This document shows positions 8,923 to 18,116 of a stretch of DNA of 64,000 nt, piece by piece. The position numbers and the translations under genes are program-made. This DNA comes from Rhodanobacter sp. Soil772 (lineage in GTDB: Bacteria; Pseudomonadota; Gammaproteobacteria; Xanthomonadales; Rhodanobacteraceae). The stretch covers positions 402,704-466,703 of the forward strand of contig NZ_LMSK01000002.1 in NCBI RefSeq assembly GCF_001428385.1. Reading direction: 5' to 3'. Every line of letters begins with the position of its first letter. Positions within the stretch are counted from its first letter, which is position 1. The notes under the pieces are model-generated. The model saw only the letters and a list, made by a program, of their open reading frames with translations. It was not told the origin of the DNA and made no database searches.

Positions 8923-10069
8923 TCATCTGGGCCTGACCGAGCCCGACCTGATTGCCACCGGCGCAATCTGGACCGCGCGCGAAATCGAGCAGCAACCGCA
9001 GATGCTGCAGCAGACCCACGCCCTGGTGGCCGGGCTGCATGCGAAGATCCGGGCGTTTGCCGCTCCCCTGATCGACAACCCTGCCGCACGGGTGATCCTG
9101 ACCGGCGCCGGCAGCTCCTCCTATATCGGCCAATGCGTGGCGCCGCTGCTGGACCGGCATCTGGCTGCCCGCGTGGACGCGGTACCGACCACCGACATCG
9201 TGTGCGCCCCGCACTTGTATCTGGACCCGGAGCAGCCGCTGCTGCTGGTTTCCTTCGGCCGTTCCGGCAACAGCCCCGAAAGCCTGGCGGCGGTGGAACT
9301 CGCCGAATCGCTGGTGCGCGACGTGCGCCATCTGGCGATCGTCTGCAATGCCGATGGCGCGCTGGGCAAGGCGCCGGTCGCCCACTCGATGACCCTGCTG
9401 CTGCCGGCCGAAACCCACGACACCGGTTTCGCCATGACCTCCAGCTTCAGCTGCATGATGTACGCCGTCGTGGCCGCGCTGCTGCCGGCCGGCACGATGG
9501 ACGGCCGCATCGAAGCCCTCGCCGGCGCCACCGAACGGGTCATCGGGGAATCGCTGCCGCTGCTGCGCGAACTGGCGCTCGGCCGCCACGACCGCGTCGT
9601 CTACCTGGGCAGCGGCGTACTGCAGGGCCTGGCGCGCGAGGCGTCGCTGAAACTGGGCGAATTGACCAACGGCGCGGTGGCGACCTGCTTCGACTCGCCG
9701 CTGGGCTTCCGCCACGGCCCCAAGACCTTCATCACCGGGCGCACCCTGGTGATGGTTTTCGTGTCCAACGACGAACTTACCCGCCGCTACGATCTGGACC
9801 TGGTGGACGAACTGCGGCGCGACGGGCGCGCAGCGCGCATCGTCGAGGTCAGCGCACAGCCGCGCGCGGCGTCGGGACCCGACGGCCTCACCGTGCCTGC
9901 GATGGGCGCCGCCGCCGACCTGGACCTGCTGTGGCCTTACGTTGCCACCGCGCAGATCTACGCCTTCCTCCGCGCGCGCGCCACGGGCGTGGCCCCCGAC
10001 AATCCCAACCCCGCGGGCCTGGTGAACCGCGTCGTCCAGGGCGTACGCCTGTACGTGTCGAACGCATGA
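8894..10069 (+). CDS. agaS: AgaS-type galactosamine-6-phosphate deaminase/isomerase (SIS domains)
   Basis: Sugar isomerase family protein of about 391 residues with two SIS domains. The first includes VILTGAGSSSYIG and LLVSFGRSGNSPES; the second includes VVYLGSGVLQGLAREASLK and SPLGFRHGPKTF. The AgaS family converts galactosamine 6-phosphate to tagatose 6-phosphate with release of ammonia, next to AgaZ in the pathway. Start is uncertain: ATGs lie at 8870, 8894 and 8903, all inside the end of agaZ and none with a strong Shine-Dalgarno; 8894 or 8903 gives the usual family length. The stop overlaps the kinase start (ATGA). Confidence 0.9.
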   Translation: MHAMTTTPIDHLGLTEPDLIATGAIWTAREIEQQPQMLQQTHALVAGLHAKIRAFAAPLIDNPAARVILTGAGSSSYIGQCVAPLLDRHLAARVDAVPTTDIVCAPHLYLDPEQPLLLVSFGRSGNSPESLAAVELAESLVRDVRHLAIVCNADGALGKAPVAHSMTLLLPAETHDTGFAMTSSFSCMMYAVVAALLPAGTMDGRIEALAGATERVIGESLPLLRELALGRHDRVVYLGSGVLQGLAREASLKLGELTNGAVATCFDSPLGFRHGPKTFITGRTLVMVFVSNDELTRRYDLDLVDELRRDGRAARIVEVSAQPRAASGPDGLTVPAMGAAADLDLLWPYVATAQIYAFLRARATGVAPDNPNPAGLVNRVVQGVRLYVSNA

Positions 10070-11037
10070 ATCCGGTGGCTTACCTTGGCGTGGACGGCGG
10101 CGGAACGAAAACGCGCTTCGCCCTGATCGACAGCGACGGCCGCCTGCTTGGCGAGGCGGAGCTCGGCACCACTTACCATCCCCATGTCGGCCTGGACGGC
10201 GTGCATGCCGTCCTGACTGAAGGCGTGGCCAAGGTACTCGACGCAGCCAACCTGACGCTGGCCGACATCGGTTATGCCTTCTTCGGACTGCCCGCCTACG
10301 GCGAGGACAGCCGTGCCACGGCACTGCTGCAAGCTTGCCCTGCGGCGATCCTGGGCCACCACCGCTACGTCTGCGACAACGACATGGTCTGCGGCTGGGC
10401 CGGCTCGCTGGCCTGTAGCGACGGCATCAACATCGTGGCCGGCACCGGCTCGATCGGCTACGGCCAGCGCCGCGGCATCGCGGCGCGCGCCGGCGGCTGG
10501 GGCGAAGCGTTTTCCGACGAAGGCTCGGCCTACTGGATCGCCATGCGCGGACTCAACGCCTACTCGCGCATGAGCGACGGACGCCTGCCCAAGGGCCCGC
10601 TGCACGCCATCCTCAACGCGCACTTCCAGCTCGACAACGACCTGGACATCTGCGCCCACGTTTACGGCGGCAAGACCTACGCCCGTGGCGAACTGGCCCA
10701 ACTGTCGTGCCAGGTGGCCGAGGCCGCGCGTGCCGGCGACACCGTCGCCGCGAACATTTTCCGCGACGCCGGTCAGGAGCTGGCCCGCATCTGCGCCACG
10801 CTACGCCTGGCGCTGCGCTTCGAAGCGGACGAACCCGTGCCGATTTCTTACTCCGGCGGCGCTTTCAATGCCGGCGAACTGCTGCTGGCACCGCTGCGCG
10901 ATGCGCTGCTCGCCGCAAGCCCGCATTTCGACATGCGGCTCCCGTTGCACATGCCTCATTATGGTGCCGCGCTGTACGCCATCAGGCTGGCGCACGATCC
11001 GGTGCACGGAGCGCATGGGGTTCCAACCGGCCCCTGA
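10066..11037 (+). CDS. N-acetylhexosamine kinase, BadF/BadG/NAGK-type
   Basis: ATP-dependent sugar kinase of 323 residues in the actin-like ATPase fold. The phosphate-1 loop is GVDGGGTKTRFAL at residues 7-19; a second phosphate-binding segment is NIVAGTGSIGYG; AGGWGEAFSDEGSAYW matches the family's sugar-binding and interdomain region. These proteins phosphorylate GlcNAc or GalNAc at the 6-hydroxyl. With AgaS and AgaZ, this gene would supply GalNAc- or galactosamine-phosphate, the role of AgaK. Last gene of the operon; its start overlaps the agaS stop by 4 bases. Confidence 0.85.
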   Translation: MNPVAYLGVDGGGTKTRFALIDSDGRLLGEAELGTTYHPHVGLDGVHAVLTEGVAKVLDAANLTLADIGYAFFGLPAYGEDSRATALLQACPAAILGHHRYVCDNDMVCGWAGSLACSDGINIVAGTGSIGYGQRRGIAARAGGWGEAFSDEGSAYWIAMRGLNAYSRMSDGRLPKGPLHAILNAHFQLDNDLDICAHVYGGKTYARGELAQLSCQVAEAARAGDTVAANIFRDAGQELARICATLRLALRFEADEPVPISYSGGAFNAGELLLAPLRDALLAASPHFDMRLPLHMPHYGAALYAIRLAHDPVHGAHGVPTGP

Positions 11038-11105
11038 TCAAGACCGCCCCGTTCACGGCGGAACTCCGGTCCGAGTGGCACGACAACCAGGCCCGGTCGG
11101 GATAT

Positions 11106-12581
11106 CTACAGCCCCTTCGCCGCCTGCGCCACCGCGCGGAACAGTGCGCGGCCCTTGTTCATCGTCTCCTCCCACTCGGCGGCGGGGTCGGAGTCGAACA
11201 CGATACCGGCGCCGGCCTGCACGTGCAGGCGGCCACCGTGGATCACCGCGGTGCGGATCGCGATGGCGGTGTCGGCGTCGCCCCACCAGCCGATCCAGCC
11301 GATCGCGCCGCCGTAGATGTTGCGCTTGTACGGCTCCAGTTCCTGGATGATCTCCAGCGCGCGCACCTTCGGCGCGCCGCTGAGCGTACCGGCCGGAAAC
11401 GTGGCCTTCAGCACGTCCATGTAGCTGAGCCCGTCGCGCACGCTGCCCTGCACCTGCGAGACGATGTGCATCACGTGCGAGTAGCGTTCGATCGCGAACG
11501 AGTCGCTCACTTCCACGCTGCCGGTCTCGCTGATCCGACCGAGGTCGTTGCGGCCCAGGTCGATCAGCATCACGTGCTCGGCGCGCTCCTTCGGATCGGC
11601 CAGCAGCTCGGCCTCCAGCGCCCGGTCTTCTTCTTCCGTGGCGCCGCGCTTGCGCGTGCCGGCAAGCGGGCGCACCACCACCTTGCCGTCCTTCAGCCGC
11701 GCGAGAATCTCCGGCGAGGAGCCGACGATCTGGGTTTCGCCGAGGTCGACGAAGTACATGTACGGCGACGGGTTCAGCGCACGCAGCGCGCGATACACGT
11801 CCACCGGTCGCGCGTTGAAGCCCACGCTCAAGCGCTGCGACGGCACCACCTGGAAGATGTCGCCGGCGCGGATGTATTCCTTCGCCCGCTCGACCATCGC
11901 CTCGAACTCGGGCTTGGTGAACGAGGACTTGAAATCGCCCTCGTCCAGCGCGATCGACTGCGTGAGCTGCGGATACGACGCACCACCCTGGCGCAGCCGA
12001 TAGACCAGCGCATCGAGCCGGCGCTGCGCCTCGGCGTAAGCCTGCGGTTGCGCCGGGTCGGCGTGCACGATCAGATAAAGGCGCCCTTTGAGGTTGTCGA
12101 ATACCGCCACTTCCTCGGCCAGCATCAGCAACACGTCGGGCGTGCCCAGCTCGTCGACGCGATCCCACTGCGCCAGCCGCGGCTCGATGTAGCCGATCGT
12201 CTCGAAACCGAAGTAGCCGACCAGGCCTCCCGAGAACGCGGGCAGTTGCGGCAGCCGCGGCACGTCGTACTGCGCGCGCAGTTTTTCGATTTCCGCGAGC
12301 GGGTCGTCGAGATGGCGACGCTCGGTCACCTCGCCGGAATCCTCCACCTCCAGTTCATGCCCGCGCAGGCGATACACCCGTTTGGCCGGCAGGCCGATGA
12401 TCGAATAGCGTCCCCAGGTGGCGCCGCCCTCGACCGATTCGAACAAGAAGGTGTACGGGCCGTCGGCCAGTTTCAGGTACACCGACAGCGGCGTGTCGAG
12501 GTCGGAAAACACCTCGCGCACCAGCGGAATGCGCGTATGCCCCTGGGCAACCAGCGCGTCGAATTCGTCTCGGGAGATCAC
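11106..12581 (-). CDS. trpE: Anthranilate synthase component I
   Basis: Makes anthranilate from chorismate with glutamine-derived ammonia supplied by TrpG, the first step of tryptophan synthesis. At 491 residues it is full length. Visible family blocks are the N-terminal RIPLVREVFSDLDTPLSVYL, a FLFESVEGG feedback-site region, DIFQVVPSQRLS, RPLAGTRKRG, MLIDLGRNDLGR and FPAGTLSGAPKVRA. The start is GTG at 12581, giving the usual M-I-S-R beginning; the frame is open further upstream over the histidine-kinase gene but no better start exists. trpG is not in the window. Convergent with the sugar kinase, 68 bases apart. Confidence 0.95.
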   Translation of the reverse strand: MISRDEFDALVAQGHTRIPLVREVFSDLDTPLSVYLKLADGPYTFLFESVEGGATWGRYSIIGLPAKRVYRLRGHELEVEDSGEVTERRHLDDPLAEIEKLRAQYDVPRLPQLPAFSGGLVGYFGFETIGYIEPRLAQWDRVDELGTPDVLLMLAEEVAVFDNLKGRLYLIVHADPAQPQAYAEAQRRLDALVYRLRQGGASYPQLTQSIALDEGDFKSSFTKPEFEAMVERAKEYIRAGDIFQVVPSQRLSVGFNARPVDVYRALRALNPSPYMYFVDLGETQIVGSSPEILARLKDGKVVVRPLAGTRKRGATEEEDRALEAELLADPKERAEHVMLIDLGRNDLGRISETGSVEVSDSFAIERYSHVMHIVSQVQGSVRDGLSYMDVLKATFPAGTLSGAPKVRALEIIQELEPYKRNIYGGAIGWIGWWGDADTAIAIRTAVIHGGRLHVQAGAGIVFDSDPAAEWEETMNKGRALFRAVAQAAKGL

Positions 12582-12628
12582 GTGGGAAGATCCGGATGGC
12601 CAAACGAGGAAGCGGCCATTGTAGGGCC

Positions 12629-14644
12629 TCAGCCACTCAGTCGCTGGCGCGGCATGCCATGCAGGCGCAGCGAGAACGCCACGCCGCTGCCGTCGTCCAG
12701 GCTGCGCGCACTGGCCACGCCGCCGTGGCGCTCGGCCACCAGCCGCACCACGTACAGACCCAGGCCCAGGTGCGGAGCGTCGCCGGGGGTGGCCTTGTCG
12801 CGCAGGCTGACCAGCGAATCGAACAGCCGGCCTTGCATCGCCGCGGGCAGTGGCGGGCCCTGGTTGGCCAGCTCGATCTCGGCGCCGTCCGGTGTGACGC
12901 GCAGCGCGAGCCGCAGCCAGCCGTCGGGCGGGGTGAACGACAGCGCGTTGTCGAGCAACTTGTCCAGCGCCTGCGCGACCAGCTCGGGCGCGCAATGCAG
13001 GTGCAGCGGCGCGTCGGGCAGCACACTGTCGAGCCGGCGCGCGCCGATCAGCGGACGGTAGGCGTCGGCGCAGCCGCGCACCACCTCGCGCAGGTCGACG
13101 TCCTCGGGTTCGGCCGCGGCGATCGCGCGCTCCATCCGGCTCGACTCGCTCATCGCGCGCACCAGCGCACCGAGCCGGGCCACGCCGTCGCGGGCGCGGG
13201 CCAGGTACGGCTGCGCTTCGGCCGGCAGCGCGGCATGCTCCAGGTTGTCCAGCGACGACTTCACGATCGCCAGCGGCGTGTTGAGTTCGTGCGAGAGTTT
13301 CGAGGCCAGCGTGCGCAGGTAGTCGGTGTAGCTGCCGACCACCTCGAACAGCCGCTCGAAGCTGCGTGCCAGGTCGCCGATCTCGTCCGGCGCGTCGGTC
13401 ATCGGGAATTTCCCCTGCTCGAACAAGCCGTCCAGACGTCCATCGTTGAGCTGCGCGCGCTCGGCCGCGTTGCGCAGGCGGCCCAGCCGCAGGCTGAGCC
13501 GGGTGGCAAACAGCAGCAGGATGCCGCCGGCCACCAGCAGCACGCCGAAGCTGGTCAGCAGCAGGCCGAACAGCGCGCGGTTGGCCAGCAGCGGCACCGT
13601 GCGGCTGGCCTGCTCCAGCAGCAGCACGCCATCGACCTGGCCGGCATGTTCGATCGGTACCGCGGCGGCCAGCACCACGCTGCCGCGCTCCTCGCCGCTG
13701 CGCCAGACCGACACCGGTTTGCCGATGCCCGCCGCGGCAACTTCGCGGGTATCCAGCCGCGGCACGTCCTGCGCCCACAGGTTCGCATCCTCCAGCCGGG
13801 TCGCCAGCAGCGAGCGGTAGACCAGCGCGGCGAACCAGCCCGGCTGGCCATCGCTGCCGGGCATCGTATTCAGACGGCCGCTGCGTGCCAGCAGCCAGCC
13901 CTGCGGCGCCAGCACGCGCGCCTGCACGCGATCGGGCACCAACTGCGCCAGTTCGCCGGAAAGCTGGTCCGAGTAGCTGAGCAGGGGCCGCGTGTCCGCG
14001 GCCAGCCGGTCGCCGCCGGCCGCCGCGTCGTACACGCCGACGCCGAGCATGCGCAACTGCAGACCGCGCGGCAGGCGCAGCTCGACCCGATAGCCGCTGC
14101 CGTCCTCCTGCCATTGCGCGGCGATCAGCTCGGGCAGGCCGTCCACCGCGGGATCCAGCGGCCGCGCCGTGAGCGGCCCCGGCGCCGCGCTGGCCAGCAG
14201 GTAGCGGCGCTGGCCGTTCGCGTTGCCCAGCGCGAGGATCAGGTGATCGGCGGCCAGCGCATTCGCGTCGTCGGCGTCGGCGCGCGTGCGCCGGGTGGCG
14301 CGCACGTCGGCGTACAGGTACAGCCCACTGTCGTCCGCAGCCAGCAGCAGCTTGCCGCGCGTACCCAGCGACTGGCTCCACGGCGTCAGCGGCGCCCAGT
14401 CGTCGCCGTAACCATCGACGGTGATCGGATTGGGCGCCGGCTGCACGTACCAGCCCCGGCCCGACGCCGGCGCCACCGCGCCGGTCACCACCAGGCTGCG
14501 CGCCACCGCATTCGCCGACGCCAGCAGCGCCTGCGCCTGGCCTTCGCGCAGCAGCGTTTCCATCTGCCGCACGTACAGCCAGCCGGCGATCGGCAGCGCC
14601 AGCGTGCACAACGCGACCAGCAGCAGCTTGCGGCGCAGGGTCAT
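12629..14644 (-). CDS. Sensor histidine kinase of the proteobacterial dedicated sortase system type
   Basis: Membrane histidine kinase of 671 residues. An N-terminal membrane segment (LLLVALCTLALPIAGWLYV) is followed by a large periplasmic region that opens with a CBM9-like stretch (ITVDGYGDDWAPLTPW). A second membrane segment (LLLTSFGVLLVAGGILLLF) leads to a HAMP-like region, an H-box with the phospho-accepting His452 (SKLSHELNTPLAIVK), an N-box (LDKLLDNALSFT) and a G-box (LGLGLYVVRLVAERHGG). This architecture matches the kinase described as partner of a proteobacterial sortase-like system. Its likely partner is the regulator at 17251-17940, separated from it by the VanW-glycosyltransferase gene. 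No sortase lies in the window. Confidence 0.87.
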   Translation of the reverse strand: MTLRRKLLLVALCTLALPIAGWLYVRQMETLLREGQAQALLASANAVARSLVVTGAVAPASGRGWYVQPAPNPITVDGYGDDWAPLTPWSQSLGTRGKLLLAADDSGLYLYADVRATRRTRADADDANALAADHLILALGNANGQRRYLLASAAPGPLTARPLDPAVDGLPELIAAQWQEDGSGYRVELRLPRGLQLRMLGVGVYDAAAGGDRLAADTRPLLSYSDQLSGELAQLVPDRVQARVLAPQGWLLARSGRLNTMPGSDGQPGWFAALVYRSLLATRLEDANLWAQDVPRLDTREVAAAGIGKPVSVWRSGEERGSVVLAAAVPIEHAGQVDGVLLLEQASRTVPLLANRALFGLLLTSFGVLLVAGGILLLFATRLSLRLGRLRNAAERAQLNDGRLDGLFEQGKFPMTDAPDEIGDLARSFERLFEVVGSYTDYLRTLASKLSHELNTPLAIVKSSLDNLEHAALPAEAQPYLARARDGVARLGALVRAMSESSRMERAIAAAEPEDVDLREVVRGCADAYRPLIGARRLDSVLPDAPLHLHCAPELVAQALDKLLDNALSFTPPDGWLRLALRVTPDGAEIELANQGPPLPAAMQGRLFDSLVSLRDKATPGDAPHLGLGLYVVRLVAERHGGVASARSLDDGSGVAFSLRLHGMPRQRLSG

Positions 14645-14729
14645 CGGCAGGCCGGAATGGTGTTGAGCCGTGACTGGAGGCCAGTCAATTCACGCGAGAT
14701 GTCGCCCCTCTGCATATTCATCATTGTTC

Positions 14730-16562
14730 TTAGCGCGCCCTGTCCAGCAAAGTTTGCAACGCCGCACGCAACGCGCCAACTTCGCCCGCAGGCACAAGTC
14801 GCACGCCAGCCATGTCCTGCATGCCGCAGGCAGGAGTCGCGATGACCGGAATGCCAGCGGCCAACGCCGCCAAAAGTGCGCGTGGCGAATGTTCCACATG
14901 TGCAGGCAGTACCACCGCATCGGCCCTGGCCAACCAGTCATCCGCATAGTTTCCGTACTCCACAGCCACTCCCTGCCATAGCGCGGTATCAGCGGAGACG
15001 GATCCGAGCACGCGCAGGCGACAAGGCAGGCCACGCAGCGCCTCGGCCAGTTCGTAGGCACCTTTCCGCGCCAACGCACTGGCGGGAAATACCACCAACG
15101 GCATGGCGTCCATCGCGCGCGGTACGCGTGGAATAGTCGCCGCGGGCATGGCCCAGGGCAGCTGCCGCACATCAAGGCCGCTACGTTGGCGCCAGTATCC
15201 CGCCACTTCCACATGCGCAGTCACCACCTTGCGCGCGCCCTGCATGGCCTCGATCTCGGCCCGCATCAGGTCTGTTGCAGCCCGGAAGTCCTTCAGTGTG
15301 GCATCCCCATGTTTGCCCATCACCCTGGAGCCAGCGGCCTGATCGAGGCGGCGCTGGATCTCATCCATCGGAAGGGCATGCGCCAGTACATCGTAGGTCC
15401 GACCACCCAGCACTCCGAGCTGCTGCAAGTAGGGCAACAGCCCTTGGTCGATAACCAGATGCGTATGCTCCGGGCGCAGCCGGCGCGCACAGACCTCGGC
15501 CAGCCAGCGCTGGCCGTCGAGCACGCTGGCCTGGCGTCGACCGGAATCACGCGCATGACGCCGCAGCCACCACGCCCGACGCAAGCTTGCCCAGCCAAAC
15601 TGGATGACGTGTGCGTTCACAACCGAAGCTAGCGAGCCCCATCCCTTGCCGTCGTCAATCAACCCCCGACGCAGGAACCAACCCGGCAACTGCTGCGTCG
15701 TTACCGGCAACAAGCAATCGGCCACGCCATCCTGGGTGTTCAGCCAGTCATGAAATTCCTGCGTCCAACCGTCCAGCAGCCAGGCACTACGCGCCTGGCT
15801 TCCACGCGACAACGGCTGATGCCGAAAACACCGCACTTCCTCACAGCTCATACAGCTGCGCATCACCTGAACACTCTCGGTCGCCTGCCTTGGTATCCGC
15901 GGCAACAGGCCGGAATCCGTGCCCGGATGTCGTCGCGCCACATCCTGTGCGCGGATGGTCAACACCAGTTCGTCAGACGTCAACTTCAATTCCAGCCGCC
16001 AAGCGACAGGTGCACGAATCTGCAGGTCCACATAGTTCCAGAACACCGTGGCATCGACCCTGTCGCCCTCCTCCGCCGTGGATTCGATGCGTGCGCTATG
16101 CGCATGCCGTTCCACCAGCTCGAACCCGGCGCGGACGGCACAGGTCGCCAGCGCGTTGGAAATCTGGCAGATCCCACCAGCCAAGGTCGGCACCACGCAG
16201 CCGGCGCGAACCTCGCGACCACGCACATAGCCACGGGCCGCAGTGGGGCGACCGAGTTGGCGCCAGAAGCTAAGCCGCTCACCGGCGGGTACGACCAGAC
16301 CATCAAACGCCTTGGCCGCGATCCTCAGGTTATGTACCTTGCCGGCCGTCAGCATGAACTCCTCAGGACTGCTATCCGCCCAGAGCGACGTACACAGTTG
16401 CGCGCGAATGGGTGCCGTCGCCAACGCCTCGTCAGCCACCCAACGCCGCGCACGCGGACTGCGCCAGTTATGCGCGCTCCTCAGGATCGCCAGCAGCCGT
16501 GTTCGCAGCCAGAACCCAGCTGCTTGCGTTCGTGTCGGCATCTTCCATGCTTGCACACTCAC
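14730..16562 (-). CDS. VanW-domain protein fused to a glycosyltransferase
   Basis: Predicted two-domain protein of 610 residues. Residues about 70-190 form a VanW domain (KVHNLRIAAKAFDGLVVPAG; GCVVPTLAGGICQISNAL). A Cys cluster follows (C237, C240, C245, with a His). Residues about 260-600 resemble a GT-B glycosyltransferase, with VVFPASALARKGAYELAEAL and PAHVEHSPRALLAALAAGIP typical of the nucleotide-sugar half of GT4 enzymes. There is no obvious signal peptide. The start is GTG at 16562 with AAGGAG eight bases upstream. Base composition is visibly lower in GC than its neighbours, and it splits the kinase and regulator genes of one system, so horizontal insertion is likely. The cellular role is unknown; cell-surface glycan modification is the natural guess. 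Confidence 0.85.
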   Translation of the reverse strand: MSVQAWKMPTRTQAAGFWLRTRLLAILRSAHNWRSPRARRWVADEALATAPIRAQLCTSLWADSSPEEFMLTAGKVHNLRIAAKAFDGLVVPAGERLSFWRQLGRPTAARGYVRGREVRAGCVVPTLAGGICQISNALATCAVRAGFELVERHAHSARIESTAEEGDRVDATVFWNYVDLQIRAPVAWRLELKLTSDELVLTIRAQDVARRHPGTDSGLLPRIPRQATESVQVMRSCMSCEEVRCFRHQPLSRGSQARSAWLLDGWTQEFHDWLNTQDGVADCLLPVTTQQLPGWFLRRGLIDDGKGWGSLASVVNAHVIQFGWASLRRAWWLRRHARDSGRRQASVLDGQRWLAEVCARRLRPEHTHLVIDQGLLPYLQQLGVLGGRTYDVLAHALPMDEIQRRLDQAAGSRVMGKHGDATLKDFRAATDLMRAEIEAMQGARKVVTAHVEVAGYWRQRSGLDVRQLPWAMPAATIPRVPRAMDAMPLVVFPASALARKGAYELAEALRGLPCRLRVLGSVSADTALWQGVAVEYGNYADDWLARADAVVLPAHVEHSPRALLAALAAGIPVIATPACGMQDMAGVRLVPAGEVGALRAALQTLLDRAR

Positions 16563-16660
16563 GACAATGTCTCCTTGTACACACCCAGGTCATCGCATCG
16601 GCATGAATACCTATTTTTCTTCACGCCGCGGCTTGCAATACAGAATCATGCTTACGCCAC

Positions 16661-17254
16661 CTAGATGCCATGAGCCCGAGGTGTCGCTGTCGATGACATC
16701 TCATTACGCAGATAGCGCGAGGCCACCACCACGCGCATGAAGTCGTCGAGCAGCGCGCGGCGCGACGGGTCGGCGTTGTCGAACGCCATTGACCAGCTCA
16801 GCCGCACGCCGCTGGCTGCGCCCGGATCGCAGAACACCAGCACGTCGTCGATGCGGTCGCTGCCCTGGTAGACCGAGGCTTCGCACGGCATGGTCGGGTG
16901 CCGCACGGTGAAGCCGGATACCTTGCCGGCCGGGTCGTGCTGCAGGTAGCGCTTGCGGTCGGCCTGCACCTCGTCGGCCAACGCGGGCAATTGGCGCGGC
17001 CACACGTTGAGCACCATCACCCGCTGCGGCTTGCCGCTCCATTCGCCCTGGTACAGCACGGCGTTGACGCCGATCGCGCGCGCATAGGTGCAGCAGTCGC
17101 GCGTCCAGCCGGCCGGCGTGGCGACGGCGATCGCCCAGGCCGGCGTATTGCCGTCGCGGGCGCCGCGCGCCAGCACGTCGTCGCCCTTGCCCGCCGCCTG
17201 CGCCAGCGTCGCGAACGCGCACAGCATCAACGCCAGCCCGATGCGCCGGCTCAC
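16661..17254 (-). CDS. Exported hypothetical protein in the sortase-type TCS locus
   Basis: Protein of 197 residues with a clear Sec signal peptide (RRIGLALMLCAFATLAQAA). The mature part contains paired cysteines (RDCCTYAR) and single Cys residues near MPCEASV and VFCDPG, which could form periplasmic disulfides. I do not recognise the family. The GTG start overlaps the response-regulator stop (GTGA), so the two are translationally coupled and probably act in the same pathway, for example as a periplasmic accessory or sensor. The start follows from this overlap and the signal peptide. Confidence 0.8.
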   Translation of the reverse strand: MSRRIGLALMLCAFATLAQAAGKGDDVLARGARDGNTPAWAIAVATPAGWTRDCCTYARAIGVNAVLYQGEWSGKPQRVMVLNVWPRQLPALADEVQADRKRYLQHDPAGKVSGFTVRHPTMPCEASVYQGSDRIDDVLVFCDPGAASGVRLSWSMAFDNADPSRRALLDDFMRVVVASRYLRNEMSSTATPRAHGI

Positions 17255-17940
17255 GGCTTCCACCGGTAGCCGACGCCGTGCACGGTCTCGATCGCGTCGA
17301 ACTCCGGCGCCACCGCGATGAACTTCTTGCGGATGCGCTTGATGTGCGAAGTGATGGTGGCGTCGTCGACGACCAGCTCGGCCTCGCGCATCAGCTGGTC
17401 GCGGTTCTTCACGTGGCCGGGGAAGCGGATCAGCGTGTGCACCATCCAGAACTCGGTGACGGTGAGCGGAACTTCCTCGCCGTTCCAGGTGATGCGCATG
17501 CGCTCGGACTCCAGCTTCAACGGCCCGTGCTCGATCACCGTCTCGCTGGACGCCGGCACCTTCAGCGATTCGATGCGACGGAACAGCGCAGCGATGCGCG
17601 CGGCCAGCTGGTGCAGGCTGGTGTCCTTGCTGAGGTAATCGTCGGCGCCCAGGCGCAGGCCGGAGATCACGTCGAAATCCGAATCGCGCGCGGTGAGGAA
17701 GATCAGCGGCAACGTGGCCGACTTCGCGCGCAGCTCGCGGCACAGGTCGAAGCCGCCTTCCGGCTCATCGCCCAGGCCGATGTCGATGATCACCAGTTCG
17801 GGCAGGCGCATCGCGAACGCGCTGGACGCTTCCCGGCGCGAGCCGTAGCCGCGCGCGTCGTAGCCGAAGCGGTTCAGCGCCTCCACGTAATTGGCACGGA
17901 TCAACGGTTCGTCTTCGACGATGGCAATGCTGCGGCCCAT
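17251..17940 (-). CDS. OmpR-type response regulator of the dedicated sortase system type
   Basis: DNA-binding response regulator of 229 residues. Receiver domain: acidic pocket VEDE at the N-terminus, phospho-acceptor D53 (IIDIGLGDE), Thr in FLTARDSDFDVIS and conserved K105 (DDYLSKD). The C-terminal winged helix has LTVTEFWMVHTLIRFPG and IKRIRKKF...VHGVGYRW. The receiver block FLTARDSDFDVISGLRLGADD matches the regulator family paired with the 'dedicated sortase' kinase. ATG at 17940 is the only sensible start. It is first in the leftward transcript, coupled to the exported protein; the kinase lies beyond the inserted VanW gene. Confidence 0.92.
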   Translation of the reverse strand: MGRSIAIVEDEPLIRANYVEALNRFGYDARGYGSRREASSAFAMRLPELVIIDIGLGDEPEGGFDLCRELRAKSATLPLIFLTARDSDFDVISGLRLGADDYLSKDTSLHQLAARIAALFRRIESLKVPASSETVIEHGPLKLESERMRITWNGEEVPLTVTEFWMVHTLIRFPGHVKNRDQLMREAELVVDDATITSHIKRIRKKFIAVAPEFDAIETVHGVGYRWKP

Positions 17941-18116
17941 GGCGCGCTCCCTGTAGTGGTGCGCGCAGCGTGCTATGCGGGCCGCGCGTACGCAAGCCAT
18001 GCGGCGCGCTTGCCCGCGTTTCGCCACATGCCGGCAGCCGGCCGGCCCGATTCCGCCGGTGCCAGCGCCCGTGGCGGCGGTTTGATGCACCCATGCATTC
18101 CGCATGGAGCTGAACG

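Noticed and set aside
11106..14609. 1167-codon frame joining sequence over the histidine kinase to trpE
   Set aside because: Only the trpE part has homologous motifs. The upstream part is out of frame with the real kinase and is a shadow; GTG at 12581 starts trpE.
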